Below, one piece after another: positions 62,050-64,000 of a stretch of DNA of 64,000 bases. A program made the translations under genes and the position numbers. Every line of letters begins with the position of its first letter. Positions within the stretch are counted from its first letter, which is position 1. The notes below the pieces were generated by a model. The model did not search any database, had not been told where the DNA came from, and worked only from the letters and a program-made list of their open reading frames with translations. This DNA comes from Galbibacter pacificus (lineage in GTDB: Bacteria; Bacteroidota; Bacteroidia; Flavobacteriales; Flavobacteriaceae), in contig NZ_JAPMUA010000002.1 in assembly GCF_029603155.1 (NCBI RefSeq), forward strand, positions 496,001 through 560,000, written 5' to 3'.

Positions 62050-63147
62050 ATGATTACCACCGATCAGGTAAAAAATCTTGCTGAACGTACCGCCGATCTT
62101 AAAAAGTATCTCGACATTGAGCAAAAACTCATTGAAATACAAAATGAAGAAGAAAAAACCTTTGCCCCCGATTTTTGGGACAATCCAAAAGAGGCCGAGG
62201 TAATCATGAAAGAACTGCGGACCCAAAAAAAATGGGTGGAAGATTACAACAAGGCTAATACTTTAATAGCCGACCTGGAAGTTTTATTTGAATTTTACAA
62301 AGAAGGCGAAGCCACCGAAGAAGACATTGTTACACAATACGAAAAAGCAGCGGTCCTTATTGAAGCCATGGAATTTAAGAACATGCTCTCTGAAGAAGGC
62401 GATAACATGAGTGCCGTATTGCAAATAACCGCAGGTGCGGGCGGTACCGAAAGTTGCGATTGGGCCTCGATGCTTATGCGCATGTATCTTATGTGGGGCG
62501 AAAAGCACGGCTATAAAATTAAGGAACTCAACCATCAGGAAGGCGACGTGGCGGGCATTAAAACCGTTACATTGGAATTTGATGGCGATTTTGCCTTTGG
62601 GTGGCTAAAAAGTGAAAATGGCGTGCACCGGTTGGTAAGGATTTCTCCTTTTGACAGTAATGCCAAGCGCCATACCTCATTTGCATCGGTATATGTATAT
62701 CCACTGGCCGACGATTCTATTGAAATCGATATCAACCCGGCCGATATTTCATGGGACTTCGCCCGTTCCAGCGGTGCCGGCGGTCAAAATGTAAACAAAG
62801 TAGAAACCAAGGCCATTCTAACGCACCATCCTACCGGAATTATCATTCATAACTCCGAAACCCGCTCTCAGCTAGAAAACAGGGAAAAAGCCATGCAGAT
62901 GCTAAAATCGCAACTATACGAAATAGAACTTAAAAAAAGGCAAGCGGCAAGAGATGAAATAGAATCGTCTAAAATGAAAATTGAATGGGGATCGCAGATT
63001 AGAAACTACGTAATGCATCCCTATAAACTGGTGAAAGACGTTCGTACCAGCCACGAAACGGGCAATGTAGATAATGTTATGGATGGCGGAATAGACGAAT
63101 TCTTAAAAGCTTATTTAATGATGATGGGCCAAAAAGACGAAGCTTAA
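62050..63147 (+). CDS. prfB: Peptide chain release factor 2, without programmed frameshift
   Basis: A 365-residue class I release factor that reads UGA and UAA. The stop-codon motif is SPF in VRISPFDSNAK and the catalytic GGQ is in SGAGGQNVNKVETKAI, so this is RF2 rather than RF1. In many bacteria an internal CTTTGAC forces a +1 frameshift after about 25 codons; here the matching position reads TAT CTC GAC in a continuous frame (KYLDIEQKL), so the autoregulatory site is absent. Own promoter-like element, with the threonine aldolase divergent. Confidence 0.96.
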   Translation: MITTDQVKNLAERTADLKKYLDIEQKLIEIQNEEEKTFAPDFWDNPKEAEVIMKELRTQKKWVEDYNKANTLIADLEVLFEFYKEGEATEEDIVTQYEKAAVLIEAMEFKNMLSEEGDNMSAVLQITAGAGGTESCDWASMLMRMYLMWGEKHGYKIKELNHQEGDVAGIKTVTLEFDGDFAFGWLKSENGVHRLVRISPFDSNAKRHTSFASVYVYPLADDSIEIDINPADISWDFARSSGAGGQNVNKVETKAILTHHPTGIIIHNSETRSQLENREKAMQMLKSQLYEIELKKRQAARDEIESSKMKIEWGSQIRNYVMHPYKLVKDVRTSHETGNVDNVMDGGIDEFLKAYLMMMGQKDEA

Positions 63148-63188
63148 AAAACGCCATAAACAATAACTATTCAATAATAAAAAATAAC

Positions 63189-63228
63189 ATATTCATATCC
63201 TTTGGCAAAGGGATTGATATATGAATAT
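63189..63228. other. Long imperfect inverted repeat between prfB and the ArsC-like gene
   Basis: ATATTCATAT (63189-63198) pairs with ATATGAATAT (63219-63228), and CCTTT / AAAGG pair inside around GGC, leaving an asymmetric internal bulge. There is no T-run after it, so it is not a typical terminator. It may be a weak terminator or a protein-binding site. Confidence 0.4.
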
Positions 63229-63252
63229 TTGTACGGAAACAAACAATAAAAA

Positions 63253-63594
63253 ATGATAAAAATATATCACAACCCCCGCTGTAGAAAATCAAGGGAAGGA
63301 CTACAGATATTGGAAGAATCGGGAAAAGATTTTGAAGTTGTAAAATACCTTGAAGAAATTCCAACAGAAAAAGAGCTCCGCAAAATAATAAATTGCCTGG
63401 GCATTAAGCCCATCAACCTTATCCGGAAAAATGAAACCATCTGGAAAGAAGAATACAAAAACAAAGTCCTTAACGATGATCAAATTATCGAGGCAATGCT
63501 AGAAAATCCCAAGCTTATTGAACGCCCAATTGTTATAAAAAACAATGTGGCCGTAATAGGGAGGCCCCCTGAAAATATTAAGGGAATTTTATGA
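63253..63594 (+). CDS. arsC: ArsC-family arsenate reductase-like protein
   Basis: A 113-residue thioredoxin-fold protein of the ArsC/Spx group. The N-terminal HNPRCRKSREGLQILEESG carries the catalytic Cys followed by Arg; later GRPPENI contains the Arg of the anion site. The lack of a CxxC motif and the position of the Cys fit glutaredoxin-dependent arsenate reductase or YffB/Spx-like proteins; no other arsenic gene is nearby, so true arsenate reduction is uncertain. Confidence 0.82.
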   Translation: MIKIYHNPRCRKSREGLQILEESGKDFEVVKYLEEIPTEKELRKIINCLGIKPINLIRKNETIWKEEYKNKVLNDDQIIEAMLENPKLIERPIVIKNNVAVIGRPPENIKGIL

Positions 63595-63597
63595 AAA

Positions 63598-63634
63598 GTT
63601 TAACCATTTCGGGTTAAACCATGGTCTAAATTTG
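63598..63634 (+). promoter_or_regulatory. Inverted repeat and -7 element before the TonB-dependent receptor gene
   Basis: The perfect inverted repeat GTTTAACC / GGTTAAAC (63598-63605, 63612-63619), which starts four bases after the ArsC stop, is followed by TAAATTTG (63627-63634), an exact TAnnTTTG, 46 bases before the receptor ATG. The repeat sits where a regulator could cover the promoter. Confidence 0.4.
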
Positions 63635-63680
63635 GCGTCTTACTTTTAAAAGTAATCAAAACTACTAATTCGCGCTTACT

Positions 63681-64000
63681 ATGAAATTTAGACACTTCTG
63701 CTTTATTGCAGCTACATTGTTTTCAGCATTTATACATGCACAAAGACCCAATGCTGAAAAACAAATTACATTAACCGGTACCGTTATCGATTCAGAAACT
63801 GGTGAACCATTGGAATATGCCACCCTTGTGCTTCAAAGCATAGATAATCCAGAGCAGGTAACCGGTGGCGTTACAGACCAAACAGGTACCTTTAGTGTTG
63901 AGGCCCCTGCCGGAAAATACAATGTTAGGGTAGAATACATCTCCTATCGCCCATACACACTTAACAACCAGAATTTAACGCAATCAAAAGATTTTGGCAC
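63681..64000 (+). CDS. Start of a TonB-dependent receptor (3' end outside window)
   Basis: From ATG 63681 the frame is open to the window edge (106 residues). A signal peptide (FIAATLFSAFIHAQ) precedes a CarboxypepD_reg-like beta-sandwich (TGTVIDSETGEPLEYATLVL, VTDQTGTFSVEAPAGKYNVR, VEYISYRPY), the standard N-terminal extension of Bacteroidota TonB-dependent receptors and outer-membrane barrel proteins. No plug or barrel is within the window, so the substrate is unknown. Confidence 0.85.
   Translation, partial: MKFRHFCFIAATLFSAFIHAQRPNAEKQITLTGTVIDSETGEPLEYATLVLQSIDNPEQVTGGVTDQTGTFSVEAPAGKYNVRVEYISYRPYTLNNQNLTQSKDFG

Noticed and set aside
1..64000. tRNA or rRNA genes
   Set aside because: No cloverleaf-like sequence with a GGTTCGAATCC-type arm or rRNA signature was noticed while reading; a covariance-model scan would be decisive but could not be run.

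Overview
The window looks like a chromosomal segment of a marine or environmental Flavobacteriaceae (Bacteroidota). Evidence from the sequence: an AT-rich genome with the Bacteroidota -7 promoter motif TAnnTTTG upstream of many genes, a short primary sigma factor without region 1.1, a SusC/SusD pair, DUF4834-YfhO and other family-typical proteins, bifunctional HisB and HisIE, and a probable sulfonolipid (capnine) gene set. No tRNA, rRNA, CRISPR array or prophage was recognised.

Layout. 0-3 kb: end of a von Willebrand A protein, an intact-ended IS982-family element with 8-bp target duplication, and an SF2 helicase. 3-9.4 kb: FKBP isomerase, primary sigma factor, penicillin-binding protein 1A, MscS channel, DUF72. 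9.6-14.8 kb: an orphan SusC/SusD pair. 14.8-21.4 kb: aldehyde dehydrogenase, two conserved small proteins, DUF2461, then a sulfur run (cysE, cysM, mercaptopyruvate sulfurtransferase, TauE/SafE exporter). 21.4-32.6 kb, minus strand: the complete histidine operon hisG-D-C-B-H-A-F-IE followed by corA and a sulfatase. The operon is preceded by a leader peptide with four consecutive His codons and an attenuator, and its intergenic gaps are swollen by mosaic repeats. 32.9-41 kb: OmpA-like coiled-coil protein, a TM-helix-hairpin-helix protein, bcp/nth divergent pair, ECF sigma factor, uvrA, a gene remnant and a second, different IS982-family copy.

41-50.4 kb: a secreted protein with an Arg/Ser-rich tail; a minus-strand envelope operon (DUF4834, YfhO, glycosyltransferase, flippase); an outer-membrane transporter-like protein and a GNAT protein. 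50.4-54.6 kb, minus strand: a cysteate-synthase-like enzyme, a JmjC/cupin oxygenase, an SDR reductase and an alpha-oxoamine synthase, read here as a capnine sulfonolipid pathway. 54.7-57.2 kb: oligopeptidase-B-like lipoprotein and YbaB. 57.2-60.4 kb: three consecutive broken genes (thioredoxin, DUF1254/DUF1214, OmpA with PAEY repeats), each with in-frame stops or a frameshift. 60.5-64 kb: YegP, threonine aldolase, release factor 2, ArsC-like protein and the start of a TonB-dependent receptor.

The most interesting points are the complete his attenuator (leader peptide, antiterminator and terminator can all be drawn), the oxygenase embedded in the sulfonolipid genes, the cluster of adjacent pseudogenes, and the RS-rich secreted protein with a structured 5' leader. 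All function calls rest on recognised motifs and context; no database search was possible.
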